From Pseudanabaena galeata CCNP1313 (GTDB taxonomy: Bacteria; Cyanobacteriota; Cyanobacteriia; Pseudanabaenales; Pseudanabaenaceae), in assembly GCF_029910235.1 (NCBI RefSeq), contig NZ_CP112874.1, positions 1,302,001 through 1,366,000 on the forward strand: 64,000 nucleotides of DNA. Reading direction: 5' to 3'. Positions 16,440 through 26,356 of this stretch are shown here, in pieces (positions within the stretch are counted from its first letter, which is position 1; the number at the start of each line of letters is the position of its first letter). The position numbers and the translations under genes were made by a program. Below the pieces are notes generated by a model. It saw nothing but the letters and a program-made list of their open reading frames with translations. It was not told the DNA's origin and did no database searches.

Positions 16440-18977
16440 ATGAGTACAGGTCGGTTAATCGTCCAGTTAGGTTTTGCAGCCTATATTTTATTCACTCTGC
16501 TACCCGATAGTAGTACCCAGATGGTGACTTTCCCTTGGGTGTTGCTATGGCAAGTGGGATTGCTATGCTTTGCGATCGCAGGTTTACTAAATCTATGGCG
16601 GCGCGAGAACCCATTTTATTTATTAGGTAGCGGCTTTGACTGGGCGATCGGTTCTGGCTTGGTAACGCTGTGCTTATCGACCATGTTTTCTCGATTTCCA
16701 AATCAGGGTATGTGGTATAGCCTAACTGCCTTTGGATACTTTACTGCTCTATATGTGACCAATAATTTTTTGCATGTCGCGTCATCTCCAGCAATTTCTC
16801 CCCCGCCAATGGTGCGGGAGAAATTGTTCAAAATTATACGATTTCAGGGCTTATTAGGCTTTGCAGTAATTATTGTAAGTTTATTTCTGTGGATTACCCA
16901 ATCATGGCTGCCACAGTTAACTAATTTTGCCAAGCTAAATCAATGGGGACTAAATCTTAGTTATGATTTTTCAGATTTGCAGTCCCGCAATTGGGCTCCA
17001 ATGGGACATCAAAACTATGTGGCGGGATTTTTGATACTCGTTTTGCCGATTTTTGCAAGTTTGGCGATCGCACAGAGGGGAATGTGGCGATCGCTATGGT
17101 TAACGGCGATCGGCTTAGGGTTAATTGATTTGTATACCACCAGTTCGCGGGGCGGATTTTTAGGACTGGGAGCAATTGTTTTGTATGGAATTATCGTGGC
17201 ATTTTTTCGCAATCGTAGTCATCGCGGTTTGGTGGCTTTAGGTGGTGGTGGGGCGATCGCTTTGGTAGCATTTTTAATTTCTACAAATAATCGCTTGCGA
17301 TCGCTTATATCAGGACTAATCTCTAGTTTTGCTAATCCCACTCAAGGATCGGGAGAGTTACTATTTAGAGCGATCGCGGCGGATGTGGGTTGGCGGATTG
17401 GTTTAGAGCATTGGCTATTTGGCGCGGGCGCAGGCTCAGCAGTCATGCTCTATCAGCAATATCGCCCCCAATGGGCTGGACGCGAAGCCGAACTTTTATT
17501 TCAGTTACATAGTACGCCTGTGCATCTTTGGGCAGAATTGGGAATCGGTGCAGTAATTACCTTTGTGTTTTTACTAGCCGCCATCATTTCTCTGTTCATC
17601 AAATTGCATAAATCTCGCAGTTGGCAAGCTAGTCTACAGGATCAGGCGATCGCCTATGGCTTATTCGGTAGTCTGATCGGTTATGGCATGTTAGCGATTA
17701 CTGACTATCAGCTTGATGTACCTGCGATTAGTGGCAGCTTGGTGATTATATTTGCTTGTCTTGCTTATTTAGGGCAAGTACATACGCGGGAGTTAATTAG
17801 TCTCGGTCATCAAAAACAGCCCCGACTCTGGTTAGCCGTTACTGCCACAGTTTATTTGGTAGCCGCGATCGCTTGGCTGGTTCCTGTGAATATCGCTTGG
17901 CAAGCATCAAGTATAGGATTCATCTATCTATCAACAGTGAGAGTAGATTTAGCAACCGCCAAACCAGAATTTTTATCTGAAGCGATCGCTGCCGTTGACA
18001 AGTTCCAAGATCGCCTTAAATTCGCGCATCAACTGGCTCCTTGGGAACCCTACTATTCCTATCAGTTGGGTTGGAATTTAGCCGATCTCGCGGGCGACTA
18101 TCCAAATTTACCGCAATCATCCGCATGGCAAAAGGAAGGTTTGACATGGATTAAAACAGCGCTCGCCTCTAATCCTTATAACGAAGCAGGGTATAACGCT
18201 GCTGCATGGCTCAGTCTCCGAGAAACTGAAACCAGCGCGGCTCAAGCAGCAGAAACTTATTTCCGCCGAGGTTTAGAACTTGTTCCTAATAAGCGATCGC
18301 TTTCCTTCGGTTTAGGTATAAGTCTATTGCGCCAAGGAAAACAAGCTGAAGCGATCGCCGCCATGACGACGGAAGTAATTAACGATCCTATTTTTATTAC
18401 TAGTCCAATTTGGAAAGATGCGCTCTATCAAAGTATTTATCTGCAAGTATTAGCCAATCTAGAAACGAGCTATCGTGGTAATCCCCAAAAAACATTAAAT
18501 TTTGCTGCCTTACAATGGTGGAATGGTAATCCTAATGTAGTTAACGAACTCCAGCAAACGGGTAATCCCACCGCAGTTCTACTCGCTAAGGCGATCGCCA
18601 ATGACACCAATGCTTTGCAATCGGTCAAACAAAATCCCCAAACCCCTTTGGAGATGGTCATTTCCGCATGGTTAAATCCTAATTTGCGAGACAAGTTATT
18701 GGAACGCGCCTATGTATTTGCGACGAGTAGTTTACCTGATGAGCGCTCAGCAGCCATCGTCAAAGCAATGAGCGATCGCATGGCGCAGTCTCCGAATTTT
18801 GATGCTTGGTTCCGACTACCTGTACCAGCGAATAGTCCGTTAGTCATAACCTATCGTCGAGCAAGATTAGGCTTTGGTGTAGTTAGTCGTCATGGGGATG
18901 GAGTAGTTCCCCTTGACTTCTTTAATGTGAGGGAACGAGCGGAAATATCGCTTTTTCTTAAAGATTTATTTTCTTGA
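16440..18977 (+). CDS. O-antigen ligase-like membrane protein with C-terminal TPR region (IctB-like)
   Basis: The 845-residue protein has about eleven membrane segments in residues 5-500 containing an O-antigen ligase/Wzy domain (TTSSRGGFLGLGAIVLYG near 220-238; LFGAGAGSAVMLYQQYRP near 325-342; QLHSTPVHLWAELGIGA near 350-367). After the last helix (about 470-490) comes a 340-residue soluble part with TPR-like repeats (NPYNEAGYNAAAWLSL, AAETYFRRGLELVPNKRSL). The superfamily includes IctB, linked to inorganic carbon use in cyanobacteria, but the biochemical role is more likely glycan ligation. It is a single gene. Confidence 0.8.
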   Translation: MSTGRLIVQLGFAAYILFTLLPDSSTQMVTFPWVLLWQVGLLCFAIAGLLNLWRRENPFYLLGSGFDWAIGSGLVTLCLSTMFSRFPNQGMWYSLTAFGYFTALYVTNNFLHVASSPAISPPPMVREKLFKIIRFQGLLGFAVIIVSLFLWITQSWLPQLTNFAKLNQWGLNLSYDFSDLQSRNWAPMGHQNYVAGFLILVLPIFASLAIAQRGMWRSLWLTAIGLGLIDLYTTSSRGGFLGLGAIVLYGIIVAFFRNRSHRGLVALGGGGAIALVAFLISTNNRLRSLISGLISSFANPTQGSGELLFRAIAADVGWRIGLEHWLFGAGAGSAVMLYQQYRPQWAGREAELLFQLHSTPVHLWAELGIGAVITFVFLLAAIISLFIKLHKSRSWQASLQDQAIAYGLFGSLIGYGMLAITDYQLDVPAISGSLVIIFACLAYLGQVHTRELISLGHQKQPRLWLAVTATVYLVAAIAWLVPVNIAWQASSIGFIYLSTVRVDLATAKPEFLSEAIAAVDKFQDRLKFAHQLAPWEPYYSYQLGWNLADLAGDYPNLPQSSAWQKEGLTWIKTALASNPYNEAGYNAAAWLSLRETETSAAQAAETYFRRGLELVPNKRSLSFGLGISLLRQGKQAEAIAAMTTEVINDPIFITSPIWKDALYQSIYLQVLANLETSYRGNPQKTLNFAALQWWNGNPNVVNELQQTGNPTAVLLAKAIANDTNALQSVKQNPQTPLEMVISAWLNPNLRDKLLERAYVFATSSLPDERSAAIVKAMSDRMAQSPNFDAWFRLPVPANSPLVITYRRARLGFGVVSRHGDGVVPLDFFNVRERAEISLFLKDLFS

Positions 18978-19063
18978 GATCGCTATACTCTAAAGAGAGT
19001 TATACCGTAACTCTCTTTTGCTTTTCTGAGTTTCTGATTTTAGCAAAACTAGGCTATTAATCT

Positions 19064-20197
19064 ATGAAATGGAAGTTGTCGAAATTGATCGGAGTTTTGG
19101 CGATCGCAATGATTGTCTTATTCGCTTCTACCGCTAGCGCTAATGCTCCACCTCCACCTCCAATGAACTGGTTCACATTCTCTTATCCAGTAGGTCAACA
19201 AACCCTGCAAGGCTTACAGATAGTTGAATGTAATACAGCTACCTGTGAGCAGCCAAGGTTGTTTATTCAATATGGTGAATGTCGCGATGTGGGCTGTTTA
19301 AAATCCCCAGCCGTTGCCTTGAACATAGATCAAAGCTATCGATTTACCTGTGCTAGCGATCGCTGCTTATTGCTTAGCGATCGGGTTAATACTTTCCCAA
19401 TAGATAAAACTAAACCTCAAGATGATCCAAATAGATGGTTTAGACTAATTGGTCAGTTCTCAGATCGCTTGCGGCTAAGCTCTCCCACATTAAAAGATTC
19501 GCGAGAAAAAACTGCATCTTTCCCCCATAGTGGTGTTTGGCAAGTGCAAGTTACTCAGGACTCTTTACAAGTAATTCAGGAAGAGGATAAACTTGCGTAT
19601 TTTATTTTAACGCCTCTTCAAGAATATACAAGTCAGATGTTTTTGACTGGATGGCTTCTGACAATTGCCTCTGAACTATTGGTAGGTGCAATTGTTTTAT
19701 GGTGGCGCAAAGCATCCCAGTCAAAGATTTTTAGAGTATTGATAGCGATCGCGATGGTCAATCTATTTAGCTATCCTGTAGTTTGGTCATTTTTTCCATC
19801 TTTAGAACCATTTCAAATTCTCTTAGGAAGGTACTTTGGAATTAGCTCCTTATTTGTAGCTATGTTCTATGGTTTGGCTATGCATGTAAAGCGCCAATCT
19901 TCCTCTAAAAAAATTGTCTTCTTCTCTTTGCTTATTTTTGTCACTATGAATATCCTCGGCGGTTTTTTCGCGCTTTGGTTTGGTTACGGAAATCGCACTC
20001 CGATCGCTGAAGGAATTCCCTATCGTTTTACGTTGCCAATTTCTGAAGTTTTTGCGGTAGTCTATGAAGCATGGTTGATATCCACTCTAAGTCTGGGGCA
20101 ATTATCCCTAAAGCAAGCTGGATTACTCAGTTTACTTACTAATGTCACCAGCTTACTTTTAGGTTTTATTTTTTTTGGGGTGAGTTTCTTAGCTTAA
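19064..20197 (+). CDS. hypothetical secreted/membrane protein with cysteine-rich ectodomain
   Basis: Not recognised. An N-terminal signal sequence (MKWKLSKLIGVLAIAMIVLFASTASANA) precedes a proline run PPPPPM and an ectodomain of about 150 residues with cysteines at roughly C58, C63, C72, C77, C94 and C100, spaced as pairs and probably disulfide bonded. Five hydrophobic helices follow (about 192-212, 222-246, 254-272, 283-306, 352-374). The layout suggests a membrane-anchored protein with its cysteine domain outside the plasma membrane. The stop overlaps the end of the convergent LpxB-related gene by 9 bases. Confidence 0.65.
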   Translation: MKWKLSKLIGVLAIAMIVLFASTASANAPPPPPMNWFTFSYPVGQQTLQGLQIVECNTATCEQPRLFIQYGECRDVGCLKSPAVALNIDQSYRFTCASDRCLLLSDRVNTFPIDKTKPQDDPNRWFRLIGQFSDRLRLSSPTLKDSREKTASFPHSGVWQVQVTQDSLQVIQEEDKLAYFILTPLQEYTSQMFLTGWLLTIASELLVGAIVLWWRKASQSKIFRVLIAIAMVNLFSYPVVWSFFPSLEPFQILLGRYFGISSLFVAMFYGLAMHVKRQSSSKKIVFFSLLIFVTMNILGGFFALWFGYGNRTPIAEGIPYRFTLPISEVFAVVYEAWLISTLSLGQLSLKQAGLLSLLTNVTSLLLGFIFFGVSFLA

Positions 20198-21400
20198 ATC
20201 ACTAATATATTTAGCGATTCGAGCTGATGCTCCTGCTTGCCCCATGCGCTCTTCGCCATTGCGACTTACTGCTTGGAAGTAATCAGGATCTTGCAAAATC
20301 TCATTGAGAACATCGGCAACTTGAGCTGGTTTTTCGATCAAGTTAATCGAACATCCTAATAAATCCGTTTGTTCTTCGGCGAATTTGCGCGTAAATTGGG
20401 GGCCATTTCCAGCGATCGTAATTACAGGCTTACCTAAACCCACCATCTGCTCCGTCGCAGTTCCCGCCATAGCCAAACCTAAATGACATTGATGCAGACA
20501 ATCACTAAAGCCATCCTGCAAGAGAATCAGTCGCGCATTCTGTACCTTAAAAGTAGTTTCATCAATGCGTAGCCAACCCTTTTGAATGATGCTCTGTCCA
20601 ATGACTTCTATATCCAAATCTGGGGCGATCGCGACTAGGAAATGCACATTATGGGGAATCGCACGGGAAACAACTTGAGCGCAAAGCATCAAGGTCATCC
20701 AGTTTTCGTAGGCTTCAGGCGATCTCGAACCAGGTAAGATTGCTACCGCCCATTCATCTTCACCAATACCAAAATTAAGCCCCTTAGGTTCTAGCCCATC
20801 CATCATCGAGTTACCGAGATAAACCGCAGGTAGTTTAAAATCTTGATTTAAGATCTCGGCTGTTAGCAGATCTCGGACAAATACCGCCTTACAGCGATCG
20901 CTATTCATCAAAGCGCGTTCCCAAGGAAAAAAGATCGAGCCGCCAAAAGGCTTTTTGACATGGGGTAAATTACTTTTGCGATCGCGCCAATAATATTCGG
21001 ACTTGGCTGTGGCGACAAACACAAAATTACAACCGCCAAACTGCGATGGCAACCATGCAAATAGCAATGGCACAATATCACCCACCGCTAAAATTAGCCG
21101 CTTGGTTCTACGGTTTTCACGCGACCATTTCCACACAAAGCCCAATTGTTTACGGGTTAGCCCCACCAATCCACTTTTAACATCACGGGCTAACTGACGA
21201 CTATCCATGCGGACAAATCCCCCCGATGGCATTGCCTGTGTAAACTTTTCGACAATCGGGATATTTGCTTTAGCATAGGCATGTCCCACACCCACAAGCG
21301 GCAAGGCGATCGCTGAAAATCCTAATTTTTCCAATTCAATGCAGATACGGGCTGCGATGATATCTTCACCATGTCCGTTGCTGATACATAAAATTTCCAC
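20189..21400 (-). CDS. lipid-A-disaccharide synthase-related glycosyltransferase
   Basis: The 403-residue protein belongs to the LpxB-related family that is conserved in cyanobacteria alongside or instead of true LpxB (GT-B fold). It begins MEILCISNGHGEDIIAARI, the family N-terminus, and contains ILPGSRSPEAYEN (about 222-234) and GTATEQMVGLGKPVITIAGNGPQF (about 322-345), the donor-site region. The start codon is GTG at 21400. Substrate unproven; a glycolipid or lipid A-like step is the family expectation. Confidence 0.82.
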   Translation of the reverse strand: MEILCISNGHGEDIIAARICIELEKLGFSAIALPLVGVGHAYAKANIPIVEKFTQAMPSGGFVRMDSRQLARDVKSGLVGLTRKQLGFVWKWSRENRRTKRLILAVGDIVPLLFAWLPSQFGGCNFVFVATAKSEYYWRDRKSNLPHVKKPFGGSIFFPWERALMNSDRCKAVFVRDLLTAEILNQDFKLPAVYLGNSMMDGLEPKGLNFGIGEDEWAVAILPGSRSPEAYENWMTLMLCAQVVSRAIPHNVHFLVAIAPDLDIEVIGQSIIQKGWLRIDETTFKVQNARLILLQDGFSDCLHQCHLGLAMAGTATEQMVGLGKPVITIAGNGPQFTRKFAEEQTDLLGCSINLIEKPAQVADVLNEILQDPDYFQAVSRNGEERMGQAGASARIAKYISDLS

Positions 21401-21479
21401 GTTTTACCAAACAATCTAATTTACAATTCTGAGTTAATGACTCACCTTACACAGATAGAACTTTGATAGCTGAGTTTTA

Positions 21480-21602
21480 GGGCTGGCACGGGGGGATTGC
21501 CCCTACAGAACATGAATTATTCAGGTAGGGGCAATCCCCCCGTGCCAGCCCTGCTTCGCTACCAGCAAGAGATTCATCATCTATATCCTGCGTAACATCA
21601 GT
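21480..21602. repeat. large 27-bp-arm hairpin element with ACTGATGTTACG end
   Basis: 21480-21551 has perfect 27-bp arms (beginning GGGCTGGCACGGGGGGATTG) separated by 18 bases. The tail runs to CTGCGTAACATCAGT at 21588-21602, the inverse of the element end at 466-480. A close relative, including the AACAAGAGATTC tail, is at 42790-42926, and a partial one at 36826-36892. Confidence 0.75.
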
Positions 21603-21680
21603 TAATGGTTTACTGTGCTAAGAGTACGGCAAATCATTATTGGGCTAATGTAACTTTAGTAGAAACTGCGACATTATGCT

Positions 21681-21794
21681 TAATAGCAATTCACGAAAGG
21701 GTTGTCACACTTTCGTGAATTGAAAAGCAAACCCAGTAAGGGTTTTTAAATCAAGAAATGGCGTAGCCATTTCTTGATTTGGGGTTTGGCTTAG
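21681..21794. repeat. two-hairpin element, family G copy
   Basis: Two hairpins (AATTCACGAAAG.. and AAATCAAGAAATGGC around GTA) are joined by AAACCCAGTAAGGGTTTT. In reverse complement this matches elements at 35835-35945 and 47301-47408: conserved joints, different hairpin stems. The last bases form the stop codon of speA (21791-21793). Confidence 0.7.
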
Positions 21795-23716
21795 CTTAAA
21801 TAGGTGTAACCATTTAGGCAATGCTCGTACTTTTGTAAAAACAACCTTGCTTCATCGAGAGTGATTTGCTTTTCTTGGAGAGCACGTTCAGTTTCTTGGC
21901 GAATATTCTCTAGCATCGAGTCACGATTGTACTGGACATAGGCTAATACCTCAGTCATAGAGTCCCCCTTAATTACATGCTCAACCTTATAGCCAGTAGG
22001 CGTTGCATGAATATGTACGGCATCAGTATCACCAAACAAATTATGCAAATCGCCAAGAATTTCTTGATAGGCTCCACCAAGGAATAAAGCTAAAAAGTAA
22101 GGCTCTTCCGCAATGAAAGGATGTAGCTCTAAAGTGGATTTGACATCACGCAAATCGATAAAGCGATCAATTTTGCCATCACTGTCACAAGTAAGGTCGG
22201 CGATCGTGCCGCGACAGTTAGGTTCCTCATTGAGTCGATGGATCGGCATAATCGGAAATAGTTGATCGATCGCCCAACTATCGGGAGCAGACTGAAATAC
22301 TGAGAAATTGCAGTAATAAGTCAGCGCCATCGCTTTTTCTAGATCTTCGAGATCATCGGGGACATAGTTAAGTTTGCGAGTCACCTTGAGAATGCGATCG
22401 CAACATTCCCAGAATAGGCGTTCTACTCTAGCGCGTTGTCTGAGGGTGAGGTAGCCAAAGGTAAACAGACTAATCGCCTCTTGATTGAATTGAACGGCAT
22501 CATGATAAATCTCTTGATAGTTATTTTCATTGATGTTTTCTAGAGTCTCAAAGAGATTGCGGATAATTAAATGTTCATCTTCTTGTAGTGGCTCAATCGC
22601 TTGATTTGGAATTCCACTAATACCCACGACATCGAAAATTAGAACTGACTGATGAGAAGCGATCGCCCGACCACTCTCGCTGGTCAGTGTTGGTACAGCC
22701 ACACCTTTCTCCGCACATGCATCCTTAATTGCTGCCACGATATCGTAGGCATAATTCTGCATACTGTAGTTTTTAGAAGCGTAGAAATTCGTTTTAGAAC
22801 CGTCGTAATCTACGCCCAAACCACCACCAACATCGAGATGTCCCATTGGTGCGCCTAGGGTCGTAAGCTGCACATAGATTTGACCTGCTTCGCGCAAAGC
22901 ATCTTTAATTGTGCTGATATTGCTGATTTGGGAACCGATATGAAAATGCAACAATTTTAGAGAATCCAGCATATTTGCTGCTTCCAATTGTTCAACGGTT
23001 TCGAGAATTTCCCACATGCTCAAACCAAACTTAGCGCGATCACCTGTGGAGTCTTCCCAATGTCCTAGTCCCTTAGCACTTAGTTTAGCGCGGACACCAA
23101 CCACAGGCGCAATTCCCAACTTCGTTGCAGCACGGATGATCATTTCCACTTCTTCCAACTGCTCGATCACAATGATCGTATTTTGTCCCAATTTTCGAGC
23201 TAGTAGAGCTGTTTCAATATATTCAGCATCTTTGTAACCATTACAAATCAGTAGTGAACCGGGAGTGCGTAAGGTAGCAAGGGCAATTAATAATTCGGGT
23301 TTAGAACCTGCTTCTAGCCCAAATTGGAAGGGTTTCCCATACTTGGCTATTTCTTCCACCAATTGCCGTTGCTGATTGACTTTGACAGGAAAAACGCCAC
23401 GATAAACGCCATTGTAGTTATAACGGGCGATCGCCTTGGCAAAGGTGGAATTAAGCCGTTCAATGCGATCAGCGAGAATATCCGAAAATCTGACTAGGAT
23501 CGGCGATCGCAATCCCCTTTGTTTGAGATCATTCACCAGTTCAAACAGGTCAATACAGCCACCGCGATCGCCTTTGGGGGAGACAGTTACGTGACCAGCC
23601 TCGTTAATACTAAAATAAGGTTCACCCCAGCCATTGATGCGATAAAGGGTCTCACTATCTTGAATTGTCCACTTTTTGGTATCGGCAACGACAGGTAACT
23701 GAATCTCTTGCAACAT
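21791..23716 (-). CDS. speA: biosynthetic arginine decarboxylase
   Basis: SpeA converts arginine to agmatine, the first step of polyamine synthesis, with pyridoxal phosphate. The 641-residue length fits the biosynthetic class. Lysine 112 in GVFPVKVNQQR is the PLP Schiff base; FGLEAGSKPEL (about 137-147) and LHFHIGSQI (about 255-263) are further cofactor-site motifs; LDVGGGLGVDYDG (about 292-304) binds the phosphate. The final codons run into a repeat element. No pathway partner is adjacent. Confidence 0.96.
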   Translation of the reverse strand: MLQEIQLPVVADTKKWTIQDSETLYRINGWGEPYFSINEAGHVTVSPKGDRGGCIDLFELVNDLKQRGLRSPILVRFSDILADRIERLNSTFAKAIARYNYNGVYRGVFPVKVNQQRQLVEEIAKYGKPFQFGLEAGSKPELLIALATLRTPGSLLICNGYKDAEYIETALLARKLGQNTIIVIEQLEEVEMIIRAATKLGIAPVVGVRAKLSAKGLGHWEDSTGDRAKFGLSMWEILETVEQLEAANMLDSLKLLHFHIGSQISNISTIKDALREAGQIYVQLTTLGAPMGHLDVGGGLGVDYDGSKTNFYASKNYSMQNYAYDIVAAIKDACAEKGVAVPTLTSESGRAIASHQSVLIFDVVGISGIPNQAIEPLQEDEHLIIRNLFETLENINENNYQEIYHDAVQFNQEAISLFTFGYLTLRQRARVERLFWECCDRILKVTRKLNYVPDDLEDLEKAMALTYYCNFSVFQSAPDSWAIDQLFPIMPIHRLNEEPNCRGTIADLTCDSDGKIDRFIDLRDVKSTLELHPFIAEEPYFLALFLGGAYQEILGDLHNLFGDTDAVHIHATPTGYKVEHVIKGDSMTEVLAYVQYNRDSMLENIRQETERALQEKQITLDEARLFLQKYEHCLNGYTYLS

Positions 23717-23876
23717 TGTTAATAAACCCTACAAACCTTGATCTACATAGCTGGAATCATCGGCGCTTTAAGCTGACCCTATCAACTTTAGCACTATCAA
23801 CTAAATCTAGGTGCTAAGCCCGTAATTCGTCTAGATCTTTTTGAACAAGCCAAAAATAAAGCCACCGATCTAAGCC

Positions 23877-24419
23877 TTAGCATCTATCATATACAGATCT
23901 ACAAGACCAAAAGTAACCTGCTCCCACTTCTAAAACTTTGTCATTGGGCATAAATAAGTCCCAATAGGATAAATCTAAATCCTCTAAATCTGGTTGCAAA
24001 ATCAATTCATAATCTTCTTCAAATAATAATTGCAACTCTAAATTCTCTGGATTAACTTCAAATTTAAGGATTTTCTTATTTTCTAAACTTTCTCTAGTAA
24101 GTTGTTTAGCATTCTTGATTTCGGCATCAGTCTCAGGTTCTTCAGACTTAAGCAAAAGTTGCCCTGATTTTTTTAATAGCCAAGGCGTTGCCCTTGCTCC
24201 AAACTGCCAGTTTCCTTTCAGTAAATTTCTTAACTTAGGATGGTCACATCTTGACATTTCTCCAAAGTCAAGATGTAGTTCATCTCCATAACTAAAGCGA
24301 ACTTGATGGCAAATCTCTCCAATTAATTGCTCAGTTAAAATATTTATAACATTTACAATTTCTTGAGATATTTGGATATTTGGGTTGGTTGTATCAGGTA
24401 TTTTTGTAGAAATGATCAT
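23877..24419 (-). CDS. hypothetical protein, second gene of a coupled pair
   Basis: Not recognised. A 180-residue, acidic, soluble protein with no signal sequence; the segment NLLKGNWQFGARATPWLLKKSGQL is the most distinctive (about 85-108) and the C-terminal half is rich in Asp, Glu and Leu. Its ATG overlaps the stop of the 67-residue gene by four bases, so the two are translationally coupled. The size and order (small basic then acidic) fit a toxin-antitoxin or effector-immunity pair, but nothing proves it. Confidence 0.65.
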   Translation of the reverse strand: MIISTKIPDTTNPNIQISQEIVNVINILTEQLIGEICHQVRFSYGDELHLDFGEMSRCDHPKLRNLLKGNWQFGARATPWLLKKSGQLLLKSEEPETDAEIKNAKQLTRESLENKKILKFEVNPENLELQLLFEEDYELILQPDLEDLDLSYWDLFMPNDKVLEVGAGYFWSCRSVYDRC

Positions 24420-24619
24420 GGTTTTATTTCTCCTAGAAACTCTTTTGCCTTTTGACGAAGTTCTGCATAAGTAAAGTCACCCTTGTCATTTAAACTACCG
24501 CGATGACCATCTGCTTTTTCCTGCTCAATAAAATCTCCAAAATCTTCTCGGAGCCGTTTGTACATCTTAAACTCTCTAGCGATCGCCTCAATTTGTTGAA
24601 TATCAGGTTTTCTTCCCAT
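24416..24619 (-). CDS. small hypothetical protein, first gene of a coupled pair
   Basis: A 67-residue charged protein: an N-terminal helix (IQQIEAIAREFKMYKRLREDFGDFI), then GHRGSLNDKGDFTYAELRQK, then a short helix. The FGDFIE...GDFTYAEL pattern recurs, from memory, in small cyanobacterial proteins and at the ends of some polymorphic-toxin-like proteins; I cannot verify this here. It is coupled to the 180-residue gene by a four-base overlap. Confidence 0.65.
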   Translation of the reverse strand: MGRKPDIQQIEAIAREFKMYKRLREDFGDFIEQEKADGHRGSLNDKGDFTYAELRQKAKEFLGEIKP

Positions 24620-24729
24620 TAGTTACAGTCACAATCTGTGAAAACCTATGCTATTGCCACTATTGCTATAGTTTGCTGTAGATTATAGGCTGTAGATATT
24701 CTAGCGTTTTACTCATGGCTTGCTGATCA

Positions 24730-26226
24730 ATGAATTTTGAAGCTGACTTAAATCTCACCCTCCGCGCCCGTTATCCCTTGATATACATACCTTCAGCCGA
24801 AGAGGAACGGATCGAAGCCGTGATTACTAATGTAGCAAAATCCCTCGGTCGTAGCGTTTTTATTTGGGATTTTGTCGATGGCTATCAGTCCAATCCCACC
24901 GATGCAGGCGCAGGTAAACGCAATCCCCTCCAAGCTTTAGAATTTGTGGATAAAGTCCCCAAGGGAGCGGTGTTTGTGTTGCGAGATTACGATCGCTTTC
25001 TTGATGATGTGGCGATCGCCCGTAAGCTAAAAAACCTTGCCCGCAAGCTCAAAAGCGAAGCCCAAAATATTATTGTGCTTGCCTCACAAATTAATATTCC
25101 CGATAGCCTCAGTGAATTTTTCTCGATTCTCGAATTTCCGCTTCCCAATCCTAGCGAACTGAAAATAGAAATTGAACAAATCGCCAATTCGACAAACTCA
25201 GCCAATGATCTGCAATTAAATAAACAGGCGATCGATGATTTAGTCCGTGCTAGCCAAGGTTTATCTCTAGAGCGCATCAGACGAGTATTAGCCAAAGCGA
25301 TCGCTGAAAACAACTGCTTGCGCCCCGAAGATGTAGAGCTAATCCTCGAAGAAAAGCGCCAAAGTATTCGTCAAACGCAGATTTTAGAATTCTATCCATC
25401 AACTACGGAAATTAGTGATATTGGGGGCTTGGATAATCTCAAAGAGTGGCTATTGCGTCGAGGGAGCGCCTTTAGCGATCGCGCCCGTAAGTATGGCTTA
25501 CCACATCCCAGAGGTTTGCTCTTAGCAGGAATTCAAGGTACTGGCAAGTCTCTCACCGCAAAGGCGATTTCTCACCATTGGCATTTGCCGCTATTGCGTC
25601 TTGATGTTGGTCGTCTATTTGCGGGACTAGTCGGTGAGAGTGAGTCCCGCACAAGGCAAATGATTCAGCTAGCGGAAGCGCTCTCTCCCTGCGTATTGTG
25701 GATTGATGAGATTGACAAAGCATTCTCAGGTGTTGAAGGTCGTGGTGATTCAGGAACGACGAATCGTGTTTTTGGGACTTTCTTAACATGGATGGCGGAA
25801 AAGACTTCGCCTGTATTTGTGGTGGCTACGGCAAATAATATTCGCGCTTTGCCCCCTGAACTCTTGCGTAAAGGTCGATTCGATGAGGTGTTCTTCGTTG
25901 GTTTGCCAAACCAAGAGGAGCGATCGCAGATTTTTGCAGTGCATTTGAGCAAATACCGTCCCCACAATACTCGCGCCTATGACATCGATCGCCTCGCCTA
26001 TGAAACTCCAGATTTTTCAGGTGCCGAAATCGAACAGGGCATCATCGAAGCCATGCACATTGGCTTCAGCCAAAATCGTGACTTCACCACCGATGATATC
26101 CTCGAAGCGGCTAGTCAAATCGTGCCACTAGCTCAAACGGCTCAGCAGGAAATTCAAGTTCTTCAAGAATGGGCTGCATCAGGTAAAGCTAGACTTGCTT
26201 CCAGACAAAATGTTTTCAATAAATAA
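24730..26226 (+). CDS. AAA ATPase, Ycf46-like
   Basis: Ycf46 is an AAA protein kept in cyanobacteria and some algal plastids, of uncertain role, possibly in CO2 uptake regulation. The 498-residue protein opens with MNFEADLNLTLRARYPLIYI, the family start, has Walker A GIQGTGKS at 267-274, Walker B CVLWIDEIDK around 318-327, the second region of homology RKGRFDEVFFVGLP (about 378-391) with its arginine finger, and the sensor ATANN (about 363-367). A single AAA module is preceded by about 230 residues unique to this family. Confidence 0.88.
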   Translation: MNFEADLNLTLRARYPLIYIPSAEEERIEAVITNVAKSLGRSVFIWDFVDGYQSNPTDAGAGKRNPLQALEFVDKVPKGAVFVLRDYDRFLDDVAIARKLKNLARKLKSEAQNIIVLASQINIPDSLSEFFSILEFPLPNPSELKIEIEQIANSTNSANDLQLNKQAIDDLVRASQGLSLERIRRVLAKAIAENNCLRPEDVELILEEKRQSIRQTQILEFYPSTTEISDIGGLDNLKEWLLRRGSAFSDRARKYGLPHPRGLLLAGIQGTGKSLTAKAISHHWHLPLLRLDVGRLFAGLVGESESRTRQMIQLAEALSPCVLWIDEIDKAFSGVEGRGDSGTTNRVFGTFLTWMAEKTSPVFVVATANNIRALPPELLRKGRFDEVFFVGLPNQEERSQIFAVHLSKYRPHNTRAYDIDRLAYETPDFSGAEIEQGIIEAMHIGFSQNRDFTTDDILEAASQIVPLAQTAQQEIQVLQEWAASGKARLASRQNVFNK

Positions 26227-26273
26227 TTGATGATTTCACGTATAGCTATAGCCACCTGTATCAGGACAAACTC

Positions 26274-26328
26274 AAAACCCAAATAGTGTGAGGCGGCGCG
26301 AAGCGCCGCCTCACACTATTTGGGTTTT
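26274..26328. repeat. GCGC-apex hairpin, family B copy
   Basis: Perfect 26-bp arms (AAAACCCAAATAGTGTGAGG...) close a GAA loop. TATAGCTATAG lies to the left and GGGTTTTATGTCCT to the right, as at 48158-48248, where the loop reads TTC with the flanks in the same orientation. Confidence 0.8.
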
Positions 26329-26356
26329 ATGTCCTAAGCAAAACTTACATTGATAT

